This document shows positions 1 through 6,242 of a stretch of 10,172 nucleotides of DNA, piece by piece. Every line of letters starts with the position of its first letter. Position 1 is the stretch's first letter. The stretch lies in contig VAYE01000155.1 of the NCBI GenBank assembly GCA_005883235.1, forward strand, positions 1 to 10,172, given 5' to 3'. Origin of the DNA: Actinomycetota bacterium. Lineage in GTDB: Bacteria; Actinomycetota; Thermoleophilia; Gaiellales; Gaiellaceae. The notes under the pieces were generated by a model. That model worked only from the letters and a program-made list of their open reading frames with translations, was not told the DNA's origin and did no database searches. Both the position numbers and the translations under genes were made by a program.

Positions 1-868
1 TCTTCTGGTGGCAGAAGACGAAGGTGTCGCCCGCAGCGAGCCGCTCGCGCGCGAGCTCGACGCGGTGCCGCAGGTCGGCGACGGGGTCCTCGCCTTCGGC
101 CGCGTGGATCGGCCCGAGGCCGAGCGCCGCGCCCAGGCCGCGCAGGAACGCGGACTCGGCGACGAAGCTCCCGCGCAGACCGTGTCGCTCGACGAAGCTC
201 GGGTACTCGCGCGCGCGACCCCACCACTTGAGCGTGACGACGTTGAAGCGCCCGCCCTCGAGCCGGCGCATGACCTCGCGGGTCCACGCCTCGGCCGCGC
301 GGGCGGTGCGCTCGGCCTCGGGAACCACCGACTGCGGACGCAGAAGCGGATGGCGGTCGCGGAAGAACGCGTCGGTGTCGGTGACGCGGTCGTCGGCGCC
401 GGGGCTCACGCGCAGGATCGCCTCGCCCCGCCAGACGTGGGCGAGCGAGAACGTCAGGCCGTCGATCTCGATCCCGTCCAGGCCGGCGACGAGGCGCTCG
501 GCCTCCTCCGCGTCCCGTTCCGGATGCGGCCTTCCGACGAGCCACCAGCCGTCGTCGCGGCGCTCGGCCGGACGGAGGGCCGCGTACACGAAGACGTCCT
601 CGGGGTCGACCTCCTGGCCGCGCCCGAGCGCCTCGAAGACCGCACGGCCCGGGAACTCCACCGGCGTGTAGCCGAGCAGGGACCAGTGCGCAACCTCGCT
701 CGAGGGCGCGCGCCCTGGCCCGACGGCGTAGAGGACGCCGCAAGAGCCGCGCTCGCACAGCCGGTCGAGGGTGGGCGTCGTAGCTGCCTCGTTCCCGGTC
801 CGGCCGCCGAGCACGTCGTGGGCGCGGTCGCCGAGCCCGTCGAGGAGGAAGATCACGATCGGCAGCAC
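1..868 (-). CDS. apgM: 2,3-bisphosphoglycerate-independent phosphoglycerate mutase, archaeal type (partial, C-terminus off left edge)
   Basis: The visible part (289 codons, no stop) belongs to the metalloenzyme/alkaline-phosphatase superfamily branch that interconverts 3- and 2-phosphoglycerate in glycolysis. Seen: N-terminal FLLDGLGDR with the metal-binding Asp at residue 10, then GGRT-EAATTPTLDRL and a Cys-Gly (residues 43-44). The PSSEVAHWSLLGY segment aligns with the family's GSDTAHLxLLGY; Ser57 is the likely phosphorylated residue, and the usual Asp after it is Glu. GRAVFEALG, a VTDTDAFF segment and a late KWWGRAREYPSFVERHGL segment also fit. The C-terminal metal-binding histidine region (DEAGHDG) would lie off the window; about 290 of a usual ~400 residues are seen. 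The start is GTG at 868, because the core begins there and no good upstream alternative exists; the ribosome site (AGGGTAGGG) is weak. The gene is co-directional with the NadM-like gene, but 186 bp away. The central part is divergent, so a related phosphomutase is possible. Confidence 0.82.
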   Translation of the reverse strand, partial: MLPIVIFLLDGLGDRAHDVLGGRTGNEAATTPTLDRLCERGSCGVLYAVGPGRAPSSEVAHWSLLGYTPVEFPGRAVFEALGRGQEVDPEDVFVYAALRPAERRDDGWWLVGRPHPERDAEEAERLVAGLDGIEIDGLTFSLAHVWRGEAILRVSPGADDRVTDTDAFFRDRHPLLRPQSVVPEAERTARAAEAWTREVMRRLEGGRFNVVTLKWWGRAREYPSFVERHGLRGSFVAESAFLRGLGAALGLGPIHAAEGEDPVADLRHRVELARERLAAGDTFVFCHQK

Positions 869-898
869 GGCGCGACCCTACCCTGGCCTGCCGGGGCA

Positions 899-1033
899 CG
901 TCCCGGTGTCAGACCAGCGTGACGGAACCCGCACGAGGGTGTGACGAGAGCCCGCTTTCGGCGTAGCGAGGCCGTACGCGTCGTCCTCCACCCTGACCCG
1001 TACCGCCCCGTCCCGGTGTCAGACACCGTGACG
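899..1033. repeat. Two copies of a short intergenic repeat (CGTCCCGGTGTCAGAC core)
   Basis: An identical 16-bp unit occurs at 899-914 and 1009-1024, 110 bp apart, each followed by a CGTGACG block (917-923 and 1027-1033). The second copy contains the near-perfect palindrome GGTGTC-A-GACACC; in the first the right arm is degraded to GACCAG. Both sit in the 186-bp gap between the NadM-like stop and the phosphoglycerate mutase start. Nothing else recognisable is in this gap: no clear U-tract terminator and no convincing promoter. The copies look like short interspersed palindromic (REP-like) units; the family assignment is inference. Confidence 0.6.
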
Positions 1034-1054
1034 AGACGCGGACGGAACGCGCCG

Positions 1055-1561
1055 TCAGGCAGGCACGCGCTCGAGCGAGCGAATCACCCGCGCGACCGCC
1101 GGCGGGACGAGCGGCTCCCACCCCTCGCCGGCGCGCATCGCGGCGCGCACGTCCGCCCCGGAGATCTCCTTCTCGGCGCCTTCGTCGAGGACGACGACCT
1201 CGTAGCCCGCGGCCCGCAGCCGGTCGAGCTTCGTCCCGCCCCAGTCCGAGAAGAGCCGCAGGTACTGCGTCACACCGGGAGGCACGTACGCGGGCCAGAG
1301 CTCGGGCTCGTTCATCGGGAACGGGATGACGTGCGCCGCGACACCCTCGTCCGCGGCGACGGCCTCGATCATCAGCAGCCGCTCGACGTACGTGAACGGG
1401 TTCGACTCCGGCAGGTGGCGCAGCGGGTCCGCAGGCTCTTCCTTGATCCGCCGCGGATCCGGGTTGGTGATCCCGACGAAGAGCTCGTCGCAGTGCGCAG
1501 CGGCCCCGCGGAGGTACTCGAGGTGCCCGTTGTGGAACGGCTGGAACCGCCCGTGGATCAT
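1055..1561 (-). CDS. nadM: Nicotinamide-nucleotide adenylyltransferase-like nucleotidyltransferase (NadM type)
   Basis: 168 residues, close to the 170-180 of archaeal-type NMN adenylyltransferases, which join NMN (or nicotinate mononucleotide) to ATP to give NAD precursors in the cytosol. Seen: nucleotide-binding GRFQPFHNGH at the very N-terminus (HxGH signature, residues 10-13), a central NPFTYVERLLMI segment matching the PFxxxER region, and the C-terminal ISGADVRAAM (residues 133-142) matching the ISGTxVR phosphate-binding motif. The ATG at 1561 is chosen because the Rossmann strand starts immediately; an upstream in-frame start (1720) would add 53 low-complexity residues inside selD. The gene begins 10 nt after the selD stop with no strong ribosome site, suggesting translational coupling. 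The exact substrate is not fixed by sequence; a related cytidylyl- or adenylyltransferase is possible. Confidence 0.85.
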   Translation of the reverse strand: MIHGRFQPFHNGHLEYLRGAAAHCDELFVGITNPDPRRIKEEPADPLRHLPESNPFTYVERLLMIEAVAADEGVAAHVIPFPMNEPELWPAYVPPGVTQYLRLFSDWGGTKLDRLRAAGYEVVVLDEGAEKEISGADVRAAMRAGEGWEPLVPPAVARVIRSLERVPA

Positions 1562-1571
1562 CCCACGGGGG

Positions 1572-2609
1572 TTACTCGACGAGGACGCCGCTTCCCTCCT
1601 CGACGTAGCCGATCCGGCGGATGAAGAGCCTCCGGGCCGCGAACTCCGCCTCCAGCAACGCGCCACGCTCCACGGGCAGCGAGACGAGCAGGCCCCCAGC
1701 CGTCTGCGGGTCGTAGGCAAGCGCGACGAGCACCTCCGACAGGCCGTTCGTCTGCACGTGGCCGGCTGCGAACTCCCGGTTCCGCGGGTCGCCGCTCGTG
1801 CGCACGCCCTTCCGCGCGATGTCGAGCGCGCCGTCGATCGCCGGGAAGCGCTCCGACTCGAGCCGCAGGCGGACGCCGCTTCGCTCCGCGACCTCGCGCG
1901 CGTGCCCGAAGAGGCCGAAGCCGGTCACGTCCGTCACGGCGTGCGGCTCGAGCGGCCTGAGGACGTCCGCCGCGTCCCGGTTCAGCGTCCGCATCCAGCG
2001 GATCGCGCGCTCGAGCTGCTGCGTTCCCGCGTGCCCGCACTTGTAGCCCGTCATGATCAGCCCGGTCCCGAGAGGCTTCGTCAGGAAGAGCGCATCGCCC
2101 GGACGCGCGCCGTTCTTGGGCCAGATCGCGTCCGGCCGCACCGTGCCGACGACGGCGAGGCCGTACTTCGGCTCGGCGTCGCGGATCGTGTGCCCGCCCG
2201 CGAGGAGGCCCCCCGCCGCCCGCACCTGCTCATCGGCGGCGGCAAAGATCTGCGCGAGCATCTCGATCGGGAGCTCCTCGGGGAACGCCGCGATCGAGAG
2301 CGCGAGGAGCGGCGTGCCCCCCATCGCAAAGACGTCGTTCAGCGCGTTCGTGGCCGCTATGGCGCCGTAGTCGGCCGGGTCGTCCACGACCGGCGGGAAG
2401 AAGTCGAGCGTGAAGATCAGCGCCCGCTCGTCGTCGAGCCGGTAGACGGCGGCGTCGTCCGCGGGAGCGAGACCGACGAGGAGGTTCTCCGCCTCGACCG
2501 GAACGAAGCCGGAGAGGAGCTCCTCGAGGCGCGCCGCCGAGTACTTCGCCGCGCACCCCCCGCACGACGCGAGGTCGGTCAGTTTGATCCGGCCGGTGTC
2601 GGTTTCCAC
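1572..2609 (-). CDS. selD: Selenide, water dikinase (selenophosphate synthetase)
   Basis: 345 residues, the normal length. The enzyme uses ATP and selenide to make selenophosphate, the selenium donor for selenocysteine tRNA, 2-selenouridine in tRNA and other selenium traits. Seen: catalytic loop SCGGCAAK with Cys19 and Lys22 (equivalent to Cys17/Lys20 of E. coli SelD; a Cys form, not Sec), PADDAAVY metal/ATP site (Asp51-52), NALNDVFAMGGTPLLAL (88-104), LLAGGHTI, TDVTGFGLFGHAREVA and DPQTAGGLLVSLP near the C-terminus. The start is GTG at 2609, preceded by GGAGG with a 5-nt spacer. No other selenium gene (selA, selB, selC, selU/ybbB) is in the window, so the selenium trait served cannot be read here. 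The NadM-like gene follows 10 nt downstream, so the two are likely cotranscribed. Confidence 0.97.
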   Translation of the reverse strand: METDTGRIKLTDLASCGGCAAKYSAARLEELLSGFVPVEAENLLVGLAPADDAAVYRLDDERALIFTLDFFPPVVDDPADYGAIAATNALNDVFAMGGTPLLALSIAAFPEELPIEMLAQIFAAADEQVRAAGGLLAGGHTIRDAEPKYGLAVVGTVRPDAIWPKNGARPGDALFLTKPLGTGLIMTGYKCGHAGTQQLERAIRWMRTLNRDAADVLRPLEPHAVTDVTGFGLFGHAREVAERSGVRLRLESERFPAIDGALDIARKGVRTSGDPRNREFAAGHVQTNGLSEVLVALAYDPQTAGGLLVSLPVERGALLEAEFAARRLFIRRIGYVEEGSGVLVE

Positions 2610-2660
2610 CCCGCCCTCCTCGTCGCGTTCCCGGAACTGTAGGGACCTGTGGCGTATTCG

Positions 2661-2666
2661 TCTATA
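2661..2666 (-). promoter_or_regulatory. Possible -10 box for selD
   Basis: On the minus strand this reads TATAGA, about 50 bp before the selD GTG. No good -35 is seen at 16-18 bp spacing. A 9-bp direct repeat GGCGTATTC (2651-2659 and 2702-2710) lies on both sides. This is weak evidence; selD could also be read through from upstream. Confidence 0.25.
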
Positions 2667-2720
2667 GAGCGACGGTCGCCGTTACTACGACGGCCAAACC
2701 GGGCGTATTCCCGCCGAAAT

Positions 2721-2755
2721 GAGCAGCGGCGGCCGCCGAAGCGCCGCCGCCGCTC
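2721..2755 (-). terminator. Strong GC hairpin downstream of the rhodanese gene
   Basis: GAGC-A-GCGGCGGC pairs with GCCGCCGC-C-GCTC: 12 pairs interrupted by one mismatch. On the minus strand the apex is GC-UUCG-GC, a very stable tetraloop. It lies about 77 nt after the rhodanese stop and upstream of selD, where a terminator is expected. The minus-strand tail (CATTTCGG) has only a short T run, so it may act as an attenuating or RNA-stabilising hairpin. A second, weaker stem (GGAGCC-TTTC-GGTTCC, 2771-2786) lies between it and the rhodanese stop. The 222-bp gap 2610-2831 holds nothing else that is gene-like. Confidence 0.5.
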
Positions 2756-2831
2756 TCTTAGGGGAGAGGAGGAGCCTTTCGGTTCCCCCGAGATCTCAGT
2801 TCGTGCAGTGAGCTACTAGACCTGCCGCGCC

Positions 2832-3656
2832 CTAGGAACCCTTTTCGATGGGGACGTCGACGAGGTTGCCCCACTCCGTCCAGGAGCCGTCATAGTTGCG
2901 GACGTTCTCGTAGCCCAGCAGCTCGCGGAGGACGAACCACGTGTGCGCGCTCCGCTCGCCGATCCGGCAGTAGGCGGTCACGGCCTTGCCGGGCGTGACC
3001 CCCTTCGACTCGTACAGCCGGCGCAGCTCGTCCGCCGGCTTGAACGTGCCGTCGTCGTTCACGGCCTGCGCCCACGGAATCGAGCTCGCCGTCGGAATGT
3101 GCCCGGCCCGCTGCGCGCCCTCCTGCTCGTAGCCGGGCGGCGCGATCAGCTCTCCGGAGTACTCCTGCGGGCTCCTGACGTCGACGAGCGCCTTCGAGTC
3201 GTCGCCGATTCCGTCCTTCACGGCGTCGCGATAGATCCGGATCGACTCGTCGCGCTCGGCGGCGCTGTACTCGGCCCGCGCCCGCGACGGCGCCTCCGTC
3301 GTCGTCTCGCGACCTTCGTCGAGCCACTTCTGGCGACCGCCGTCGAGGATGCGGACGTCCTGGTGGCCGTAGATCTTGAGGTACCAGTAGGCGTAGGCGG
3401 CGAACCAGTTGTTGCGGTCGCCGTAGACGACGACGGTGGAGTCGTTCGAGATTCCGAGCCCGCCCAGCAGACGCTCGAACTGCTCTTTCTCCACGATGTC
3501 GCGCTCGATCGGATCCTGGAGATCGTCGCGCCAGTGCAGCTTGACGGCGCCCGGAACATGGCCCTCCTCGTAGAGCGCCGGGTTTTCGTCGACCTCGGCG
3601 GCCACGATCTTCCCGTCGCTCAGGTGCTCCGCCAGCCAGTCGGTCGTGACGAGCAC
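2832..3656 (-). CDS. sseA: Thiosulfate sulfurtransferase (two-domain rhodanese, SseA/CysA-like)
   Basis: The gene codes for 274 residues in two rhodanese domains. The enzyme moves a sulfane sulfur from thiosulfate or mercaptopyruvate to an acceptor such as cyanide or thiols. Seen: an inactive N-terminal domain ([18 protein letters not shown], then [20 protein letters not shown] where the Cys position is Asp80, and ILDGGRQKW) and an active C-terminal domain ([18 protein letters not shown], then [15 protein letters not shown] with catalytic Cys230, and YDGSWTEWG). The only usable standard start is GTG at 3656. The six codons upstream read A-P-Y-A-K-P, like the conserved N-terminus of actinobacterial homologues (recalled, not searched), but contain no start and are preceded by an in-frame TAG at the edge of the 165-bp repeat element. 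No ribosome site is visible. The N-terminus therefore looks disturbed, although the fold is intact. Confidence 0.93.
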   Translation of the reverse strand: MLVTTDWLAEHLSDGKIVAAEVDENPALYEEGHVPGAVKLHWRDDLQDPIERDIVEKEQFERLLGGLGISNDSTVVVYGDRNNWFAAYAYWYLKIYGHQDVRILDGGRQKWLDEGRETTTEAPSRARAEYSAAERDESIRIYRDAVKDGIGDDSKALVDVRSPQEYSGELIAPPGYEQEGAQRAGHIPTASSIPWAQAVNDDGTFKPADELRRLYESKGVTPGKAVTAYCRIGERSAHTWFVLRELLGYENVRNYDGSWTEWGNLVDVPIEKGS

Positions 3657-3677
3657 CGGCTTCGCGTACGGCGCCTA

Positions 3678-3842
3678 GGAGGGTTTGGCGGAATGTCGTT
3701 CGTCGGGCGGGGCGTGACGCTCGTTCCGAGGCGAGGACGCAGGGAGCGTTCGTACCTCAAAGGTACGGGCGCGACCGAGGACGCCGCATCGGGGCGAGCA
3801 GCGCGCTCCGGGCGGCACAAGCGATATTTCGCCAAACCCTCC
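3678..3842. mobile_element. MITE-like foldback element, 165 bp, TA-flanked
   Basis: The ends are perfect 13-bp terminal inverted repeats (GGAGGGTTTGGCG at 3678-3690; its complement at 3830-3842). The repeat extends to 26 bp per arm with 22 matches. A TA dinucleotide lies outside each end (3676-3677 and 3843-3844), as expected for Tc1/mariner or IS630-type target duplication. The exact centre is a hairpin, GTACCT-CAA-AGGTAC (3752-3766), extendable to 12 pairs with two G-T wobbles, so the element folds on itself from both ends to the middle. No coding sequence is present, so movement would need a transposase elsewhere. It fills the gap between the lipoprotein stop (3845) and the rhodanese start (3656). 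A non-mobile structured intergenic repeat is the alternative. Confidence 0.75.
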
Positions 3843-3844
3843 TA

Positions 3845-4735
3845 CTAGAGCAACGTGCGCCGCACCGCGGCGGCGAGCTCTCCCACCGAGACCGCCCCCT
3901 CGAACTTCGCCTTGATCCGCCCGTCAGCGCCGACGAGGAAAGTCCACGGCTCGGTCGGGAGGCGCCACTCGTGCATGAACCGGTTCAAGCCGAGGCTCGG
4001 GTCGTTCCGGCGGTAGACCTCGACGTGGATGAACCGGACGTCGGTGCGGACGAAACGGCGGCGCACGGCGTCGACGACGTCGACAGTCGGGCCGCACGTC
4101 CGGCTCGTGCAGAACTTCGGCGTCGCGAAGACGACGACGAACGGCTTCCGCGCCGCGAGCGACTCGGCGATCGAGTAGCGGAGGAGCCCCCGGTCCGGCG
4201 GCACGCGCGTGGTCAGCTGCGCGAAGTCGCCGTGCGTGCTCGCGATCGTCGGCGTGCGCGATGGGTAGGCGCGGGAGCCGAGAGCGGGCGACGCCGAGGA
4301 AGCGTGCACGTCGAGCGTTCCGAGGCCGCGCACTCGGCTCCGGAGCGGCGCGGCGACGATCCAGTAGCGGCCGGGCCGCGCGATCCGTACCCGGGCGACG
4401 AAGATGTGCACGGCCCCGGAAGTGCCGACGGGCTCGAGCGCCGCCCAGGTCCGCTCGAACGGCCGAGCCACCAGCGACCGCGCCAGGAAGACCCGCGCAC
4501 GCGGCGCGTAGACGGGCCGTGCGTTCCGCCGGATCACGAGGAAGGAGACCCTGACGGTCCCCGGCGAGTAGTCGGACGTCCCGTCGATGAGGGCGACGGC
4601 CTCGCCGCCCGCGCGCCAGAGCGCGCCGAGGCTTCCCCGCGAGGCGTGGCCCGCAGGCGCGGAGTGCCGCCCGGACGAGGAGCCGCAGGCCGCGAGAACG
4701 AGCGCGAACAGGGCGAGCGCGACGGAGCGGCGCAC
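3845..4735 (-). CDS. Thioredoxin-fold lipoprotein with CxxxxC motif
   Basis: 296 residues. N-terminal lipoprotein signal: RR, hydrophobic stretch, then lipobox LAAC with Cys17, followed by a Ser/Gly/Ala-rich linker to about residue 40. Residues 45-145 look beta-rich (VRVSFLVIRR, VHIFVARVRI, GRYWIVAAP), possibly an immunoglobulin-like sandwich. Residues 195-296 resemble TlpA/ResA-type thioredoxin domains: KPFVVVFATPKFCTSRTCGP (Cys209 and Cys214), a central VRFIHVEVY strand, a TEPWTFLVGADGRI segment with a likely cis-Pro at 263, and FEGAVSVGEL. The two cysteines are four residues apart, not CxxC, so normal disulfide reductase activity is doubtful. The protein is expected to sit outside the membrane, in redox or metal handling; the function is unknown. 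GTG start at 4735, 14 nt after the small ORF stop, so it is probably in one transcript with the regulator. Confidence 0.85.
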   Translation of the reverse strand: MRRSVALALFALVLAACGSSSGRHSAPAGHASRGSLGALWRAGGEAVALIDGTSDYSPGTVRVSFLVIRRNARPVYAPRARVFLARSLVARPFERTWAALEPVGTSGAVHIFVARVRIARPGRYWIVAAPLRSRVRGLGTLDVHASSASPALGSRAYPSRTPTIASTHGDFAQLTTRVPPDRGLLRYSIAESLAARKPFVVVFATPKFCTSRTCGPTVDVVDAVRRRFVRTDVRFIHVEVYRRNDPSLGLNRFMHEWRLPTEPWTFLVGADGRIKAKFEGAVSVGELAAAVRRTLL

Positions 4736-4749
4736 GCCCGCGACTCTAG

Positions 4750-4869
4750 CTAGCCGTGTCCGTCAGCCGGGTTGAGCGGCGCGATCGAGAGAACAGCCGC
4801 GAGATAGAAGACGAGAAGACTCGCGATCACGGCGAGATAGATCAGGCGGGCCTTGGTCAGCGGAGTCAC
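4750..4869 (-). CDS. Small hydrophobic peptide downstream of the XRE-TPR regulator
   Basis: 39 codons from GTG 4869, or 36 from CTG 4860. From the GTG: a short basic N-terminus (T-K-A-R), one hydrophobic segment at residues 9-30 rich in L, I, V, A, F and Y, and a nine-residue tail, PLNPADGHG. A ten-base perfect match to the anti-Shine-Dalgarno (AAGGAGGTGA, 4866-4875) overlaps the GTG and lies 8 nt before the CTG, so the CTG may be the real start; an upstream AGGA (4875-4878) could serve the GTG. The ORF starts 14 nt after the regulator stop and ends 14 nt before the lipoprotein, in the same direction. The topology fits a single-pass membrane peptide or a secreted pheromone precursor. No family is recognised. 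Confidence 0.7.
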   Translation of the reverse strand: MTPLTKARLIYLAVIASLLVFYLAAVLSIAPLNPADGHG

Positions 4870-4875
4870 CTCCTT
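4866..4875 (-). promoter_or_regulatory. Perfect Shine-Dalgarno of the small peptide gene
   Basis: AAGGAGGTGA on the minus strand is fully complementary to the usual 16S rRNA 3' end. It is much the strongest ribosome site in the window and shows that the short ORF after the regulator is translated efficiently. From the last G of GGAGG to the CTG codon is 8 nt. Confidence 0.8.
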
Positions 4876-4883
4876 CCTGTTCA

Positions 4884-6230
4884 CTAGAAACGGACGTCCT
4901 GCAACGCCTCGGCCGCCCTGCGATACAGGAGCGCGGCCTCGCGATCGTCGCCCTTTCGAGCGGCGAGATCGCCCTGCGCGACCCACACCGACGCACGGTG
5001 CGAGATCGACGAGAACTGCTCGAAGCTCTGGTCCGCGACGACGAGCCAGCGCTCGGCGTCGTCGAAGCGGCCCTGCTCGATGAGCGCGCGGCCCAGGATG
5101 AGCTGCGCGCTGCCGATTGCATCGATGAAGTCGAAGCGCCCGTCGAGGATGCGAAGCGCCTCGTGCGCCTTCTCCTCGGCGAGCAGGGGGTCGCCGGTGT
5201 GCAAGTGGACGTGCGCGAGCGAGGAAACCGCGCGGCCGGCGTCGGCGTCGTTTCCCACCTCGAGCGCGGCCCGGAAGGCGTTCTTGAGGAAGTCGATCGC
5301 CTCGTCCGGCTTGCCGAGCAGGAAGTTGAGCGTGCCGAGGTTGTTCATGAGGCGGCCGACGTTCATCTGGTCGGCGAGCTCTTCGTAGTACGACTTCGCA
5401 CGCTCGGCGTACTTGCGCGCCAGCACCCAGTGGCCCTCGCGGTCGGCGACGAGCGACGCCTGGAAGTAGATGTTCGCCAGCTCGCGCGGGTCGTTCAGCG
5501 ACTCGGCGAGCTCGAGCGCCCGTTCCACGTCCTCGCGCGCGGCCTCGAGGTCGCGCTGGCGGCGGTAGCAGCGGGAGCGCCAGCCGAGGATCGACGATCG
5601 AAGCTGGTCGCACGGAAGCCCGGATCCCTCGGCGAGCGCGAGCGCCTCGTTGAAGAGGCCGAGCGCCGTCTGGATGCTCGAGAGCTTGTACCGGCACACG
5701 CCGAGCCGGAAGAGGACGTCGCCCCGCTCCACGTCCGAGAACTCGGGCCCTTCCGCCAGCGCCCGCGCCCGGTTGAGCAGCTCGATCGCCTCGCGGACTT
5801 CGCCGACGAGACTCCGCGCCTGGGCCTCTCCCGTGAGCAGGCGAACCTCGAGCTCGGGAAGGCCGGTGGCGAGCACGGCCGTCCGGGCCTCCTCGCACTG
5901 CGCGATCGCCTCGTCCTCCCGGTTCGCCTCGGCCAGCGCCTCGACGCGTGCGAGCGCAGCCTCGACGCGGCCGCGCTGGTCGGCCGTGACGCCGTTGGCG
6001 AGAAAGTCAGGGTCGACGCCGAGCCGCTCGGCGAGCCACTCGACGGTCTCGCGCGCGGGACGCGTCTTGCCGCGCTCGATCTGGCTCACGTACTCCTTTG
6101 AGAACCGCGTGCCCGCGAGCTCGGACTGCGTGAGACCGGCCGCCACGCGCAGCTGGCGCAGGCGCTCGCCCAGCCGGCCCCCTGCGGGGGAGGCGGCTCG
6201 CGGCGGAGAAGTTCGGGTAACGCGACTCAT
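4884..6230 (-). CDS. XRE-family HTH regulator with C-terminal TPR domain
   Basis: 448 residues. Residues 1-18 are a loose Ser/Pro/Ala-rich tail. Residues 19-78 are a Cro/CI-type helix-turn-helix: RLGERLRQLRVAAGLTQSEL, then SKEYVSQIERGKTRPA (recognition helix) and WLAERLGVDPDFL. Residues of about 85-445 are helical TPR-like repeats, with recognisable units such as ALGLFNEALALAEGSG, AREDVERALELAESLNDP, RLMNNLGTLNFLLGKPDEAI and AQLILGRALIEQGRFDDAER. There is no membrane segment or enzyme domain, so this is a cytosolic DNA-binding regulator whose TPR face probably binds a peptide or protein ligand. The architecture equals RRNPP regulators. ATG at 6230 fits the HTH position; no strong ribosome site is seen. 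The promoter region carries ACTTSAC boxes, suggesting autoregulation. A small peptide gene follows 14 nt after the stop. Confidence 0.93.
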   Translation of the reverse strand: MSRVTRTSPPRAASPAGGRLGERLRQLRVAAGLTQSELAGTRFSKEYVSQIERGKTRPARETVEWLAERLGVDPDFLANGVTADQRGRVEAALARVEALAEANREDEAIAQCEEARTAVLATGLPELEVRLLTGEAQARSLVGEVREAIELLNRARALAEGPEFSDVERGDVLFRLGVCRYKLSSIQTALGLFNEALALAEGSGLPCDQLRSSILGWRSRCYRRQRDLEAAREDVERALELAESLNDPRELANIYFQASLVADREGHWVLARKYAERAKSYYEELADQMNVGRLMNNLGTLNFLLGKPDEAIDFLKNAFRAALEVGNDADAGRAVSSLAHVHLHTGDPLLAEEKAHEALRILDGRFDFIDAIGSAQLILGRALIEQGRFDDAERWLVVADQSFEQFSSISHRASVWVAQGDLAARKGDDREAALLYRRAAEALQDVRF

Positions 6231-6242
6231 CTGGCGGCGTTA

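Noticed and set aside
8..922. Long plus-strand open frame opposite the phosphoglycerate mutase
   Set aside because: Arg/Ala/Glu-rich composition typical of antisense reading in GC-rich DNA; the minus strand carries clear metalloenzyme motifs.
1562..1720. Longer N-terminus for the NadM-like protein
   Set aside because: The added residues are Ser/Arg low-complexity and overlap selD; the family fold begins at ATG 1561.
1326..2642. 438-codon plus-strand open frame over selD and nadM
   Set aside because: No recognisable motif and heavily charged low-complexity sequence; it is the antisense of selD, which has complete family signatures.
2610..2831. tRNA-Sec, SECIS or selenium riboswitch upstream of selD
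   Set aside because: No TTCAAA-type anticodon loop, long acceptor arm or CCA-like end was found; the main structure is a terminator-like hairpin. A short plus-strand frame at 2718-2810 is a by-product of the GC hairpin.
4998..6101. 367-codon plus-strand open frame opposite the XRE-TPR gene
   Set aside because: Antisense shadow with leucine/arginine/glutamate repeats created by the TPR codons; no start signal or domain.
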